Positions 16,219-25,887 of a DNA stretch of 64,000 bases are shown here, piece after piece. The DNA is from DASSKA01 sp963839365. Lineage in GTDB: Bacteria; Actinomycetota; Actinomycetes; Propionibacteriales; Nocardioidaceae. The number at the start of each line of letters is the position of its first letter. Position 1 is the first letter of the stretch. The DNA is taken from positions 186,001-250,000 of the forward strand of contig CAWIUT010000001.1 in NCBI GenBank assembly GCA_963839365.1, read 5' to 3'. The translations under genes were made by a program, and so were the position numbers. Below the pieces are notes generated by a model, which saw only the letters and a program-made list of their open reading frames with translations, was not told the DNA's origin and ran no database searches.

Positions 16219-18045
16219 ATGTCAGGCAAGAAGCGCCGGATCACCGGCGTTGTCGCCGTGTGCACGCTGGCCATGACGGCCGCAGCGTGCTCCGGAGGCG
16301 GCGGCAACGGTGGCGGTGGCGGCAACGGTGGCGGTAGCGGCGGCAACACCCCTGCTGCCGGTCAGCCTGTCCGCGGCGGAACGCTGAACATGCTCGGCCA
16401 GAGCGACGTGGACTACATGGACCCGAACATCAGCTACTACTCGATCGGGTTCCTGGGTCTTCGCATGTGGAGCCGGCAGCTGTTCACGTTCCCGGCGGAC
16501 CCGAACCGGAACACCACCGCGGTTCCGGACCTCGCCACGGAGGTCCCCAGCACGTCCAACGGTGGGATCAGCAAGGACGGCAAGACCTACACCATCCACA
16601 TCCGCGACGGGGCCAAGTGGAACACCAGCCCCGCGCGCCCGGTCACGGCACAGGACGAGGTGCGCGGCGTCAAGCGCACCTGCAACCCGGTGCAGCCGTT
16701 CGGCGGCATTCCCGACTTCGCCACTCTGATCCAGGGCTACCAGACGTTCTGCAACGGGTTCGCCAAGGCGGGCAAGTCCGCGTCGGCGATGGCGAAGTAC
16801 ATGGACAGCCACCAGATCTCCGGTGTGCAGGCCAAGGACGCCCACACTGTCGTCTTCAAGCTGACCCAGCCGGCGACGTACTTCGTCGACATGCTGACGC
16901 TGCCGGCGTTCTCGCCGGCTCCGAAGGAGTTCGAGCAGTACGTTCCGGGCAGCAGTGACCTGGCGCAGCACACCATCTCCGACGGTCCCTACCAGGTCCA
17001 GAGCTACAACCCGACCAAGCAGATCGTGTTCACCCGCAACAAGGCCTGGAGCGCCTCCAGCGACCCGGTCCGCAAGGCCTACGTGGACAAGATCGTCGTG
17101 AACGAGACGGTGAGCCAGGAGTCGGCGCAGCAGCAGCTGCAGACCAACACCGACACCGCGGACATGGAGTGGAGCGACTTCCCGCCTCCGTCCCAGATCC
17201 CGCAGCTGGTGGCCAGCAAGGACCCGAACCTGAACCTGGGTCAAACCTCGTCGTCGAACCCGTACGTCGTGTTCAACACGGTCTCCCCGAACAACAACAA
17301 CGCGCTCCAGAAGCTGAAGGTTCGCCAGGCGCTGGAGTACGCCATCAACCGCAAGGACCTGATCCAGGTGCTCGGTGGGCCGACGCTGAACAAGCCGCTG
17401 ACCCACGTGCTGCCGTCCAACATCGACGGCTCGTCGAACATCGACCTGTACCCGTACAACCAGCAGAAGGCCAAGCAGCTGCTGGCCCAGGCGGGGTACC
17501 CGAACGGTCTGACCCTGAAGTTCCTGTACCGGAACTCGTCGGAGGGCAGCACCAAGTCCTTCCAGACGATCCAGCAGGACCTGTCCAAGATCGGTGTCAA
17601 GGTCCAGGGCGTGACCTCGCCTGACGCCGACTTCTACACGAAGTACCTCGAGGTGCCCTCCGTGGCGCACCGCGGTGTCTGGGACCTGTCCCTGGCCGGC
17701 TGGGGCTCGGACTGGTACGGCAACGCCGCAGTGTCCTTCTTCGCGCCGCTGTTCTCCGGCAAGTCGTCGTTCCCGCCGGTCGGCAGCAACTTCGGGTTCT
17801 ACAACAGCTCGAAGGCGAACAAGCTGATCCAGCAGGCCACCGTGGCCAAGAGCCTGGACCAGGCCAAGGCGCTGTGGGCCAAGGCCGACAAGCAGGTGAT
17901 GGAGGACGCAGCGTTCTACCCGATCACCCAGCCGGTGCAGCCGAACTACCACGCGAGCCAGGTGCACAACGCGGTCTACGTCCCGATGATCCAGAACTTC
18001 GACCCCACCAACGTGTGGCTGGAGTCGGGTCACCAGGGCGGCTGA
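16219..18045 (+). CDS. oligopeptide ABC transporter substrate-binding lipoprotein (family 5)
   Basis: 608 aa. Signal peptide with lipobox TAAAC (lipidated Cys24) and a Gly/Asn-rich linker of about 20 residues, then a family 5 (DppA/OppA-like) solute-binding fold. Typical family features are VRGGTLNML, the GPYQVQSYNP region, KVRQALEYAINRKDLIQV, and QLLAQAGYPNGLTLKF. A strong AAAGGAAGG ribosome site sits 5 nt before the ATG. The gene leads a complete importer: two ATPases and two permeases follow after a strong hairpin. Family 5 proteins bind di/oligopeptides, nickel or other ligands; no specific ligand can be deduced. Confidence 0.93.
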   Translation: MSGKKRRITGVVAVCTLAMTAAACSGGGGNGGGGGNGGGSGGNTPAAGQPVRGGTLNMLGQSDVDYMDPNISYYSIGFLGLRMWSRQLFTFPADPNRNTTAVPDLATEVPSTSNGGISKDGKTYTIHIRDGAKWNTSPARPVTAQDEVRGVKRTCNPVQPFGGIPDFATLIQGYQTFCNGFAKAGKSASAMAKYMDSHQISGVQAKDAHTVVFKLTQPATYFVDMLTLPAFSPAPKEFEQYVPGSSDLAQHTISDGPYQVQSYNPTKQIVFTRNKAWSASSDPVRKAYVDKIVVNETVSQESAQQQLQTNTDTADMEWSDFPPPSQIPQLVASKDPNLNLGQTSSSNPYVVFNTVSPNNNNALQKLKVRQALEYAINRKDLIQVLGGPTLNKPLTHVLPSNIDGSSNIDLYPYNQQKAKQLLAQAGYPNGLTLKFLYRNSSEGSTKSFQTIQQDLSKIGVKVQGVTSPDADFYTKYLEVPSVAHRGVWDLSLAGWGSDWYGNAAVSFFAPLFSGKSSFPPVGSNFGFYNSSKANKLIQQATVAKSLDQAKALWAKADKQVMEDAAFYPITQPVQPNYHASQVHNAVYVPMIQNFDPTNVWLESGHQGG

Positions 18046-18062
18046 CCCCCTGAAGTATCCGC

Positions 18063-18102
18063 ATGGCGTGTCACGCCCGCACCCCCGGGCGTGACACGCC
18101 AT
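18063..18102 (+). terminator. perfect 16-bp hairpin between binding protein and ATPase genes
   Basis: ATGGCGTGTCACGCCC (18063-18078) pairs perfectly with 18087-18102 across an 8-nt loop. There is no T-tract. Such hairpins after binding-protein genes usually act as partial terminators or 3' mRNA stabilisers so that the binding protein is made in excess over the membrane components. That role is inferred from position. Confidence 0.75.
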
Positions 18103-18166
18103 GTCATGGGGGTAACAATGTCCTCGGCCAAAAGCCATCAACGACAGCAGAGTCGGAGGGAGACCC

Positions 18167-19183
18167 GTGTCACTGCTGGAGGTCAAGAACCTGAGGGTGT
18201 CCTTCAACACCCCTGACGGAGTCGTGAACGCGGTACGCGGGCTCTCCTTCGAGGTCGACAAGGGCAAGACCCTGGCGATCGTGGGTGAGTCGGGCTCCGG
18301 CAAGAGCGTCTCGACGCAGACCATCACAGGCCTCACCCGTGGTGCTCGAGTTTCTGGTGAGGCGTACTTCGACGGCGTGGACCTTCTCACCGCGGATCCG
18401 TCGTACCTGCGCAAGGTGCGCGGTTCGCAGATCGGGATGATCTTCCAGGACCCGCTCTCGAGCCTTCACCCCTACTACCGTGTCGGCTGGCAGATCATGG
18501 AGATGATCCGCTCACACGAGTCCGTCTCCAAGAAGGCGGCCCGTGACCGGGCGATCGAGCTGCTCTCGCTGGTCGGCATCCCCCGGGCCGAGACCCGGGT
18601 CGACGACTTCCCCCACCAGTTCTCCGGCGGTATGCGCCAACGGGTGATGATCGCGATGGCGATGTCGCTGAACCCGTCGCTGCTCATCGCCGACGAGCCC
18701 ACCACTGCGCTTGACGTCACCGTGCAGGCGCAAGTGCTCGGCGTGATGCGCGACCTGCAGGAGCAGTTCGGCACCGCCATCATCTTGATCACCCACGACC
18801 TCGGCGTGGTGGCGCAGATGACCGACGACGTGGTGGTGATGTACGCCGGTTCCGCCATGGAGACCGGCTCCCGGCGGGAGATCTTCTACCGCCAGCACCA
18901 TCCCTACACCGAGGGTCTGCTACGGTCCCTGCCGACGCTCGGCGAGTCCTCGCGGCTCACCCCGATCTCGGGCAGCCCTCCCAGCCTGATCAACCTTCCC
19001 CAGGGATGCCCCTTCGAGCCCCGGTGCCGCTACGCGTTCGACCGGTGCCGCGAGGAGACCCCCCCGTTGCGTGAGGTCTTCGAGGAGCCGAGCCACCAGT
19101 CCGCGTGCTGGCTACCCACCGACGAGGCGGGCCGGCAGCGCGTGCGAGAAGAGACCTACGCGACCGACGAGGCCCCCGCATGA
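18167..19183 (+). CDS. oligopeptide ABC transporter ATP-binding protein (DppD/OppD-like)
   Basis: 338 aa. Walker A GESGSGKS at 40-47, Q-loop QDPLSSLHPYYRVG, signature FSGGMRQRVMIAMAM, Walker B LLIADEPTTALDVT and the H-loop ITHDLGVV. The C-terminal oligopeptide-transporter extension carries clustered cysteines (GCPFEPRCRYAFDRC), typical of OppD/F proteins. The start is GTG, preceded by GGAGGGAGA. The ATG of the next ATPase overlaps this stop (ATGA). Confidence 0.95.
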   Translation: MSLLEVKNLRVSFNTPDGVVNAVRGLSFEVDKGKTLAIVGESGSGKSVSTQTITGLTRGARVSGEAYFDGVDLLTADPSYLRKVRGSQIGMIFQDPLSSLHPYYRVGWQIMEMIRSHESVSKKAARDRAIELLSLVGIPRAETRVDDFPHQFSGGMRQRVMIAMAMSLNPSLLIADEPTTALDVTVQAQVLGVMRDLQEQFGTAIILITHDLGVVAQMTDDVVVMYAGSAMETGSRREIFYRQHHPYTEGLLRSLPTLGESSRLTPISGSPPSLINLPQGCPFEPRCRYAFDRCREETPPLREVFEEPSHQSACWLPTDEAGRQRVREETYATDEAPA

Positions 19184-20292
19184 GCAACCCTGCTACCGCC
19201 GCGCCTGACGTGGCCACCGACCAGTCGGACCCGCTGCTCCGCGTCGAGGGCGTGCGCAAGCTGTTCCCGGTGCACTCCAGCTCGCTGTTCAGCCGTGAGC
19301 GGGAGTTCGTCTACGCGGTCGACGGGGTGGACCTCGAGGTGCGCAAGGGTGAGACGCTCGGCCTCGTCGGCGAGACGGGCTGCGGCAAGTCCACCCTGGC
19401 CCGGTGCATCGCGCGCCTCTACGACCTGACAGACGGCAAGATCACCTTCGACGGGAGAGACGTCAGCAACCTCTCCCGCAAGCAGATGCGTCCCGTCCGG
19501 CGCGAGGTCCAGATGATCTTCCAGGACCCCTACGGGTCGCTGAACCCGCGACGTCGGGTCGGCTCGATCATCGGGGACCCGTTCTCCATCCACGGCATCG
19601 GCTCGCGCCAGGAGCGCAAGCGCCGCGTCCAGGAGCTGATGGAGGTGGTCGGGCTCAACCCGGAGCACTACAACCGCTTCCCCGCCGAGTTCTCCGGTGG
19701 TCAGCGCCAGCGGATCGGCGTGGCCCGGGCCCTCGCCCTGCGACCCAAGATGCTGATCTGCGACGAGCCGGTCTCCGCGCTCGACGTATCCATCCAGGCC
19801 CAGGTCATCAACTTGCTGCTCGACCTCCAGGACGAGTTCGGGCTCACCTACGTGTTCATCTCCCACGACCTCTCGGTGGTCCGGCACGTCAGTGACCGGA
19901 TCGCGGTGATGTACCTCGGGAAGGTGGTCGAGACCGCCGAGTGCGACGACCTGTTCGAGACCACTCGGCACCCCTACACGAAGTCCTTGCTGTCAGCGCT
20001 CCCCGTCCCGGACCCCGACAAAGCGGACCGGCGTGAGCGGATCATCCTCGCCGGTGACGTGCCCAACCCGATCAGCCCGCCGTCCGGCTGCCGGTTCCAC
20101 ACCAGGTGCCCCAAGGCCCGCCCCGACTGCGTCGAGGTCGAGCCGCGTCTGGAGCCCGTGCTGGGCGACCCGCCTGTGCACCGGGCCGCATGCCTGCACC
20201 CGCTGGAGGTCGGTGAGGACATGAGCCAGGCGACCCCACAGATCGCCTCCGGCGAGACGGTCCTCGAGTCCCGTGAGGAGGGCGCACAGTGA
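19180..20292 (+). CDS. oligopeptide ABC transporter ATP-binding protein (DppF/OppF-like)
   Basis: 370 aa from the ATG at 19180. Walker A GETGCGKS at 64-71, signature FSGGQRQRIGVARAL, Walker B LICDEPVSALDVS, and a C-terminal Cys cluster (GCRFHTRCPKARPDC) typical of OppF. Residues 1-18 are a short disordered leader. It is the second ATPase of the heterodimeric pump. The following permease starts with a GTG overlapping this stop (GTGA). The upstream extension of the frame is a shadow of the first ATPase. Confidence 0.95.
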   Translation: MSNPATAAPDVATDQSDPLLRVEGVRKLFPVHSSSLFSREREFVYAVDGVDLEVRKGETLGLVGETGCGKSTLARCIARLYDLTDGKITFDGRDVSNLSRKQMRPVRREVQMIFQDPYGSLNPRRRVGSIIGDPFSIHGIGSRQERKRRVQELMEVVGLNPEHYNRFPAEFSGGQRQRIGVARALALRPKMLICDEPVSALDVSIQAQVINLLLDLQDEFGLTYVFISHDLSVVRHVSDRIAVMYLGKVVETAECDDLFETTRHPYTKSLLSALPVPDPDKADRRERIILAGDVPNPISPPSGCRFHTRCPKARPDCVEVEPRLEPVLGDPPVHRAACLHPLEVGEDMSQATPQIASGETVLESREEGAQ

Positions 20293-21296
20293 ACGCCGAC
20301 AACCCGAGGGCGGAGACCCTGCGAGAGGACGTCGAGCAAGCAGAGCGAGTGCCTACCACCGGCGAGGCCCCCGGCGAAGGAACCGTCGCCCCCGCCCCCG
20401 CGAAGAAGATCGAGGGGCGCAGCCCCTGGAGGCTGGCGTGGGAGCGGCTTCGCCGCGACAAGGTCGCGATGACCTCGCTGGTGGTGATCGTGCTCATCGC
20501 CTTGATGGCGGTCTTCGCGCCCTTGTTCGCGCACCTCACCGGTCACCCGCCGAACCAGCAGTACCACTCGATCGGGCTGTCTGCCAGCGGCTTGCCGCGG
20601 TCTCCGAACAGCACCTTCCCGCTGGGCACGGACGACCTGGGGCGTGACATCCTGGTGCGGATCGCCTACGGCGCCCGGATCTCGCTGCTGGTCGGCGTCG
20701 TCGCCACCCTGATCACTGTGGCCATCGGCGTGGTGGTCGGTCTGGCCGCCGGCTTCCTCGGCGGGCTCGTGGACACCGCCCTGGCGCGGCTGATCGACGT
20801 CGTGCTGTCGGTGCCGTTCCTGCTCGTGGCCATCGCCCTGGTGTCCATCACCGGGCCCAGCCTGACCATCACCATCCTGGTCATCGGGTTCTTCAGCTGG
20901 GCCTCGGTCGCCCGGATCGTGCGAGGCCAGGTTCTCTCGCTACGAGAACGGGAGTTCGTGGAGGCGGCCCGCTCCCTGGGCTCGGGAAGCGCGCGAATCA
21001 TGTTCGTCGACATCCTGCCCAACGTGCTGGCCCAGGTGATCGTCTACACCACGCTGCTGATCCCCGTCGTCATCGTCGTCCAGGCCACCTTGTCCTTCCT
21101 GGGCCTCGGTCTGCCGGCGCCGACCGCCGACTGGGGCGGCATGATCAGCGAGAGCCAGAACTACTACCGGGTCGCCTGGTGGTTCGTGCTGTTCCCCAGT
21201 GTCGCCCTGGTGATCACCACGCTGGCCTTCAACCTGTTCGGCGACGGCGTGCGGGACGCCTTCGACCCGCGCACCGACCAGCTGCTCAACAAGTGA
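20289..21296 (+). CDS. oligopeptide ABC transporter permease (DppC-like)
   Basis: 335 aa with an unusually long charged/Pro-rich cytoplasmic N-terminus (about 45 residues) before the conserved SPWRLAWERLRRDKVAMTSL. Five to six transmembrane helices follow. The EAA loop that contacts the ATPases is EFVEAARSLGSGSARIMFVD. LGTDDLGRDILVRIAYGARISL is a DppC signature. The C-type permease precedes the B-type, the reverse of the common dppBC order. Confidence 0.94.
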   Translation: MNADNPRAETLREDVEQAERVPTTGEAPGEGTVAPAPAKKIEGRSPWRLAWERLRRDKVAMTSLVVIVLIALMAVFAPLFAHLTGHPPNQQYHSIGLSASGLPRSPNSTFPLGTDDLGRDILVRIAYGARISLLVGVVATLITVAIGVVVGLAAGFLGGLVDTALARLIDVVLSVPFLLVAIALVSITGPSLTITILVIGFFSWASVARIVRGQVLSLREREFVEAARSLGSGSARIMFVDILPNVLAQVIVYTTLLIPVVIVVQATLSFLGLGLPAPTADWGGMISESQNYYRVAWWFVLFPSVALVITTLAFNLFGDGVRDAFDPRTDQLLNK

Positions 21297-21308
21297 GGAA
21301 CTAGACCG

Positions 21309-22268
21309 GTGATCCGATTCCTGATCCGCCGTGTTCTCCTCGGCATCTTCGTGCTGTGGCTGATCACGATGGCGGTCTTCGCGCTGTTCTACGTGACGCC
21401 GAACAACGTCGCGCGGACGCTGGCAGGTCGACAGGCCACCCCGGCCACGATCCACCTGATCCAGGAACGCCTGGGGCTCGACCAGCCGTTGTGGAAGCAG
21501 TACGTCGACTTCGTGGGCAACGCGCTGCACGGAAACCTCGGCTACGACTACTACCACCAGGTGCCGGTGACCACGATCATCGGCCAGGCGCTGCCCATCA
21601 CGGTGTCGCTGGCGGTCGGCGCGGCGGTCTTGTGGATGGTGATCGGCGTGGGCAACGGCATCCTGTCCGCGGTGTGGCCACGATCCATCGCCGACCGCGG
21701 CCTGACGGTGTTCTCGCTGATCTTCTACTCGATGCCGACATTCGTGCTGGGTCTGCTCTTCTTGTACTTCTTGTACTTCAAGCTCACGCTGGCCGGCTAC
21801 GACTGGTTCCCGCCCGGCGGCTACACACCCCTCAGCGCGGACCCGGCGCAGTGGTTCCGCGGGCTGGTCCTGCCGTGGTTCACGCTCGCGCTGGTGCTGG
21901 CGGCCACCTACACCCGGTTGACCCGCGGCTCGATGCTCGACGTGCTCTCCGAGGACTACATCCGGACCGCACGGTCGAAGGGCATTCGGGAAAGGCGCGT
22001 GGTCCTGCGCCACGGCCTGCGCAGCGCGCTCACGCCGGTGGTGACCCAGTTCGGTATCGACCTCGGCCAGCTGGTCGGCGGTGTCGTCGTCACCGAGACC
22101 GTGTTCAGCCTCCCCGGGCTGGGCAAGACCTCGATCGACGCGATCAACCAGCAGGACCTTCCGGTGATCGTCGGGATCGTGCTGTTTGCCGCGGCGGCCG
22201 TGGTGGTCGCGAACATCGTGGTTGACGTGGTTTACGCGGTGCTGGACCCCCGGGTCCGCCTGCACTGA
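21309..22268 (+). CDS. oligopeptide ABC transporter permease (DppB-like)
   Basis: 319 aa from a GTG, about six transmembrane helices. The N-terminal MIRFLIRRVLLGIFVLWLIT and the EAA loop DYIRTARSKGIRERRVVLRH are DppB hallmarks. It pairs with the DppC-like permease 12 nt upstream. It is the last gene of the importer; a GC-rich hairpin follows at 22276-22307. Confidence 0.94.
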   Translation: MIRFLIRRVLLGIFVLWLITMAVFALFYVTPNNVARTLAGRQATPATIHLIQERLGLDQPLWKQYVDFVGNALHGNLGYDYYHQVPVTTIIGQALPITVSLAVGAAVLWMVIGVGNGILSAVWPRSIADRGLTVFSLIFYSMPTFVLGLLFLYFLYFKLTLAGYDWFPPGGYTPLSADPAQWFRGLVLPWFTLALVLAATYTRLTRGSMLDVLSEDYIRTARSKGIRERRVVLRHGLRSALTPVVTQFGIDLGQLVGGVVVTETVFSLPGLGKTSIDAINQQDLPVIVGIVLFAAAAVVVANIVVDVVYAVLDPRVRLH

Positions 22269-22275
22269 CCGACGG

Positions 22276-22307
22276 ACCGGCCGGGGCACGTGCGTGTCTC
22301 GGCCGGT
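22276..22307 (+). terminator. hairpin after peptide importer operon
   Basis: ACCGGCCG (22276-22283) pairs with CGGCCGGT (22300-22307) across a 16-nt loop, 7 nt after the DppB stop. No T-tract is present, as is common for actinobacterial terminators. It probably ends the importer transcript before the channel gene. Confidence 0.55.
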
Positions 22308-22392
22308 TCACCCCCCGCGGACGAGGCTCCCGCCGTCCGGCGGGGGCAGGCTGGACGGTGTTCCTGCCGGCCTGACCCGGAGCGGTGCAGTC

Positions 22393-22941
22393 ATGAGGGT
22401 GCGCCAGGTTGTCCCCTTCGACGAGCTGCCCGCGTCCGCGCGACGCAAGCTCGCGGTCATCTCCCTGCTGCGCTCGCTGCTCGTCTCGGTGGTCATCGTC
22501 GTCGGCTACTTCCTGCTGCCCATGGATCACCTCCTCGGAGCTGCCGGGGGAATTCTGGTCGTGGGACTGGCCGCCATCGGCTGGTTGTTGGTCTGGCAGC
22601 TCCGGGAGGTCGCCCGCTCGCCGTACCCCCGCATCCGCCTGGTCGCCGCGCTCACGATCTCCATACCGCTGTTCTTCACCTTCTTCGCAACGGTGTACTA
22701 CCTGATGGATCGGAGCTCTCCGGGCACCTTCAACCAGCCGCTCTCCCGGCTGGACGCGTTGTACTTCGTGGTCACGGTCTTCGCGACCGTCGGCTTCGGG
22801 GACATCGTGGCCCGTTCCGAGACCGCCAGGGCGGTGGTGCTGGTGCAGATGCTGGGCGACCTCGTCATCGTCGGCTTCGTCGCCCGCGCCTTCGTGCATG
22901 CCTTGAACACGGGTCTGCGGCGCCTGGGTGGTGGCGACTGA
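22393..22941 (+). CDS. two-pore-loop-type potassium channel family protein
   Basis: 182 aa. Two N-terminal hydrophobic segments (about 25-45, 50-68), then a pore module: a helix at about 83-104, the pore helix LDALYFVVTVFATVGFGD with the K+ selectivity filter TVGFGD at 132-137, and a final helix at about 147-168. There is no RCK/TrkA regulatory domain. It is therefore a small K+-channel-like membrane protein. The ATG at 22393 gives a cytoplasmic N-terminus; the open frame upstream overlaps the DppB gene and is not used. It stands alone between the peptide importer and the LAL regulator; physiological role unknown. Confidence 0.85.
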   Translation: MRVRQVVPFDELPASARRKLAVISLLRSLLVSVVIVVGYFLLPMDHLLGAAGGILVVGLAAIGWLLVWQLREVARSPYPRIRLVAALTISIPLFFTFFATVYYLMDRSSPGTFNQPLSRLDALYFVVTVFATVGFGDIVARSETARAVVLVQMLGDLVIVGFVARAFVHALNTGLRRLGGGD

Positions 22942-23110
22942 ACGCCGCAGCGGCGTCGGCCGGTGACCTTGTCACCCGACCGCTGGGGTCATAGGTCCCT
23001 AACACCTCTTCCCCGCCCCGGCACACGCTGGCAGTGCAAGGGCCGATCCTGCCGTGCGAGCCGGCAAGACGGCTCACCGAAGTCGGCCGCCCGAAGGGTG
23101 CTCTCTCTCG

Positions 23111-25831
23111 ATGGACCAGCAACCGATTCCCCTGCGAGGCAGGCAGGCGGGCGCGTCGCCGGCCACCGGCGGCCCCTCCCCCGCGCGGGCCATGCGGCGG
23201 CCAACCGCGCACCCCGGCGGACCAGCCCCACGTGCCACCATTCCCGCACCGTCGACGGGAGTCCCCGCCCTGCCGGCGCGCTACGTCGCCCGCGACCGGC
23301 TCCTGTCCCTGTTCGACGCGGCGCTCGAGCAACCGCTCACCCTGGTCTCGGCGCCGGCCGGCACGGGCAAGACGGTGGCTACCGCCGCATGGACGACCGA
23401 GGTCGACGCGCCGGTGGTCTGGGTGACGATCAGCCAGGCCGATCTGAGTGGCCCAGGCGTGTGGGGCCTGCTGATCGAGGAGCTCCACCATCACGGCGTC
23501 TCCGCGGGGAGCCCCCTGCCCGGCCCAGGGTCCCTGGCCTATGACCGGGTGTTCTTGTACTCGCTGGCCACCCAGCTGGCCCGTCGTCTCGAGCCCCTGG
23601 TGCTCGTTATCGACAGCGAGTGCAACCTGCCCGGTCCGATCGCCGCCGGTCTGCACTACCTGGTCCAGCACGGCGCCGGGAAGGTCCACCTGCTGCTGCT
23701 CACCCGCCAAGAGCCGCCCCTGCCGCTGTGGCACTACCGGCTGGCGGGCACGATCAGCGAGCTGCACATGTCGGACCTTGCGTTCTCCGAGCGCGAGGCA
23801 GCGCAGCTGCTGCTCGTGCACGGGGTCGTGCTGCGGGAGGAAGCTCTCGATGAGCTGATGCGACGCACGCACGGCTGGGCGGTGGGCCTCACGCTGGCCG
23901 CGCAGGTCCTCGCGTCCCACCCCGACCCCGACTCCGCCGTCCGGGAGGTTCGCGGTGACGCGGGTGCGGTCGCCGACTACCTGCTCACGGAGATCGTGGA
24001 CACCCACCCGTCTGCGGTGCGCACCCTCATGCTGCAGACCAGTGTCGCGGACCCGCTCCGGCCGGGCCTGGTCGAGGTGCTCGCCGGCCGCCGGGGGCCC
24101 CGCGCGCTGCACTCCCTCGGGCATCGGAACGCGTTGATCGAGCAGGTCCAGGAACCTGCCGACAGCTACCGCTACCACCCGCTGCTGCGTCAGCTGCTGA
24201 GGAGCCGTCTCAGGCTGGAGTCGCCCGGCCGCGCCGCGGAGCTCGAGCGGTCGGCCGCGGCATGGATGGCCGAGCACGGGTTCCTCGAGGATGCCGTCGC
24301 CGGCGCCGCGGCACGCATGGCGTGGGCGGAGGCATCCGGCTACGCCGTCGACGCGCTGGCTGTCGTCGAGCTCCTGGAGCCTGCACCAGGTGCCCTGGCC
24401 AAGCTGTTCGCAGACATGCCGGACAGTGCTCCCGGCACATCGGCGGCCCTGGTGCGGGCGGCGACCTGCTTGGCGGACGAAGATGTCGAGTCCAGTCGGC
24501 TGCACCTGGCCCGCGCCGACAGGCTGGCAGCCCCCGGCCGCTCCCGGTCGGTGCGGGCCGCCCATGACCTCATCCGGCTCGCCCTCGCCGCCCGCGACGC
24601 CGATCCGCAGGAGATGCTCCACCAAGTGGTGGCCGCTGAGCGTTCACTCGGTGAGTGCGACGGGGAGCGTCTGGCAGGTCGTCCCGAGATCGCGACACTG
24701 CTCAGCTGGGCCCGGGCAGATGCGCAGTCTCGCCTCGGCGACCTGGCAGCGGCCTCTCGGGCCTTGGCGACCGGCCCCCCGTCCGAGGAGACGAACCGCT
24801 GCCCAGCCCTGTCTGCCCGGCACCGCAGCCTGGCCGCGCTCGTCGCGGCATGGCGGGGAGAGCTGGGGCTGGCGCTCGAGCTCGCCGAGGCGACCCCGCA
24901 GGCTGCCCGCGGATCTTCCTCGCCCCCGACGAGCAACGAGGTGGCGATCGCCTGGGTGGCCAGCGAGAGGTGTGACGGCACGATGACGCGGCTCCTTCAG
25001 GTCTCACACGTGGCCACGCCGCCCGACCACCCCCTGGCGTGGGGCATGCTGGCTCTGGCCAGGTCCCGGGTACGCCGGGACCGCTCCGAGGTTCAGCCGG
25101 CACTCACCGAGCTGGCCGATCCGCGACTTGCCGGTCTGCCCGACTGGTTGGCGGCAAGGCTGCGTATCGAGACGGCTGCGGTGCAGCTGGCCGCGGGTGC
25201 GGATGCCGAGGCGGTGACCATGCTTCGGGGTGACGAAAATGCCGCGGCGGAGGAGAGCCTGCTTCGGGCACGACTCGCCTTGGCGAGCGGTACGCCGTCG
25301 GAATCCTCCGCGGAGATGCCTGGCGAAGGTCCCGCTCCGCTGGGCACCCGGGTCAGCGCGGAGCTGCTCCGGACCGCGGTGCTGCTGCGGCAAGGGGAGC
25401 AGCGCCAGGCGGTCGGGACGCTGAACCGGTCACTGCGGCTGGCCGCACCGGAGCGGCTGCGCCGCCCCTTCCAGGAGGCGCCCACCGAGGTGCGCCGCCT
25501 GCTCGGCAGCCAACGTGGCCTCGCGGCACGGCACGCATGGCTCGACCCCGAGCCGCCCTCGGCCCGGACGGAGCGTCCGGCCACGCCGCCCCTCGTGGTC
25601 GAGCCGCTCACCGAACGCGAGCGTGAGGTTCTGGCCCTGCTCGCGGACCTGCTCACCACCGAGGAGATCGCCAGCAGCCTGTTCGTCTCGGTCAACACCG
25701 TGCGCACCCATGTCCGGAGCATCCTGCGCAAGCTGGGGGCCACCCGTCGCAACGAGGCAATTCGCCGGGCCCGCGCGCTGCGCATCCTGCCCGGTCAGCC
25801 CACCGACGGCGGGATCACCCGCTACGGATGA
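23111..25831 (+). CDS. large LuxR-family ATP-binding regulator (LAL/MalT-like)
   Basis: 906 aa from the ATG at 23111 (a GTG at 23054 is possible but adds only basic residues). The N-terminal 50 residues are Pro/Ala-rich. A STAND-type NTPase has Walker A APAGTGKT at 81-88 and a Walker B-like LVLVIDSEC. A long Ala/Leu-rich middle region of TPR-like helices follows. A LuxR HTH at about 835-895 contains LTEREREVLALLADLLTTEE and SVNTVRTHVRSILRKLGA. MalT-type proteins are activated by an inducer plus ATP; neither inducer nor targets are evident. The DUF7144 gene starts 56 bp downstream and is the simplest candidate target. Confidence 0.9.
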   Translation: MDQQPIPLRGRQAGASPATGGPSPARAMRRPTAHPGGPAPRATIPAPSTGVPALPARYVARDRLLSLFDAALEQPLTLVSAPAGTGKTVATAAWTTEVDAPVVWVTISQADLSGPGVWGLLIEELHHHGVSAGSPLPGPGSLAYDRVFLYSLATQLARRLEPLVLVIDSECNLPGPIAAGLHYLVQHGAGKVHLLLLTRQEPPLPLWHYRLAGTISELHMSDLAFSEREAAQLLLVHGVVLREEALDELMRRTHGWAVGLTLAAQVLASHPDPDSAVREVRGDAGAVADYLLTEIVDTHPSAVRTLMLQTSVADPLRPGLVEVLAGRRGPRALHSLGHRNALIEQVQEPADSYRYHPLLRQLLRSRLRLESPGRAAELERSAAAWMAEHGFLEDAVAGAAARMAWAEASGYAVDALAVVELLEPAPGALAKLFADMPDSAPGTSAALVRAATCLADEDVESSRLHLARADRLAAPGRSRSVRAAHDLIRLALAARDADPQEMLHQVVAAERSLGECDGERLAGRPEIATLLSWARADAQSRLGDLAAASRALATGPPSEETNRCPALSARHRSLAALVAAWRGELGLALELAEATPQAARGSSSPPTSNEVAIAWVASERCDGTMTRLLQVSHVATPPDHPLAWGMLALARSRVRRDRSEVQPALTELADPRLAGLPDWLAARLRIETAAVQLAAGADAEAVTMLRGDENAAAEESLLRARLALASGTPSESSAEMPGEGPAPLGTRVSAELLRTAVLLRQGEQRQAVGTLNRSLRLAAPERLRRPFQEAPTEVRRLLGSQRGLAARHAWLDPEPPSARTERPATPPLVVEPLTEREREVLALLADLLTTEEIASSLFVSVNTVRTHVRSILRKLGATRRNEAIRRARALRILPGQPTDGGITRYG

Positions 25832-25887
25832 GGGCGGATCCCGCCAAGAGAACCATTCTGGAATCTCTTCCCTGTGAAGGAGTCATC

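Noticed and set aside
22962..22976. GGTGAC-CTT-GTCACC small hairpin after the channel gene
   Set aside because: 6-bp stem with 3-nt loop and no T-tract; could be chance, and the spacing does not fit the AfsQ1 repeat.
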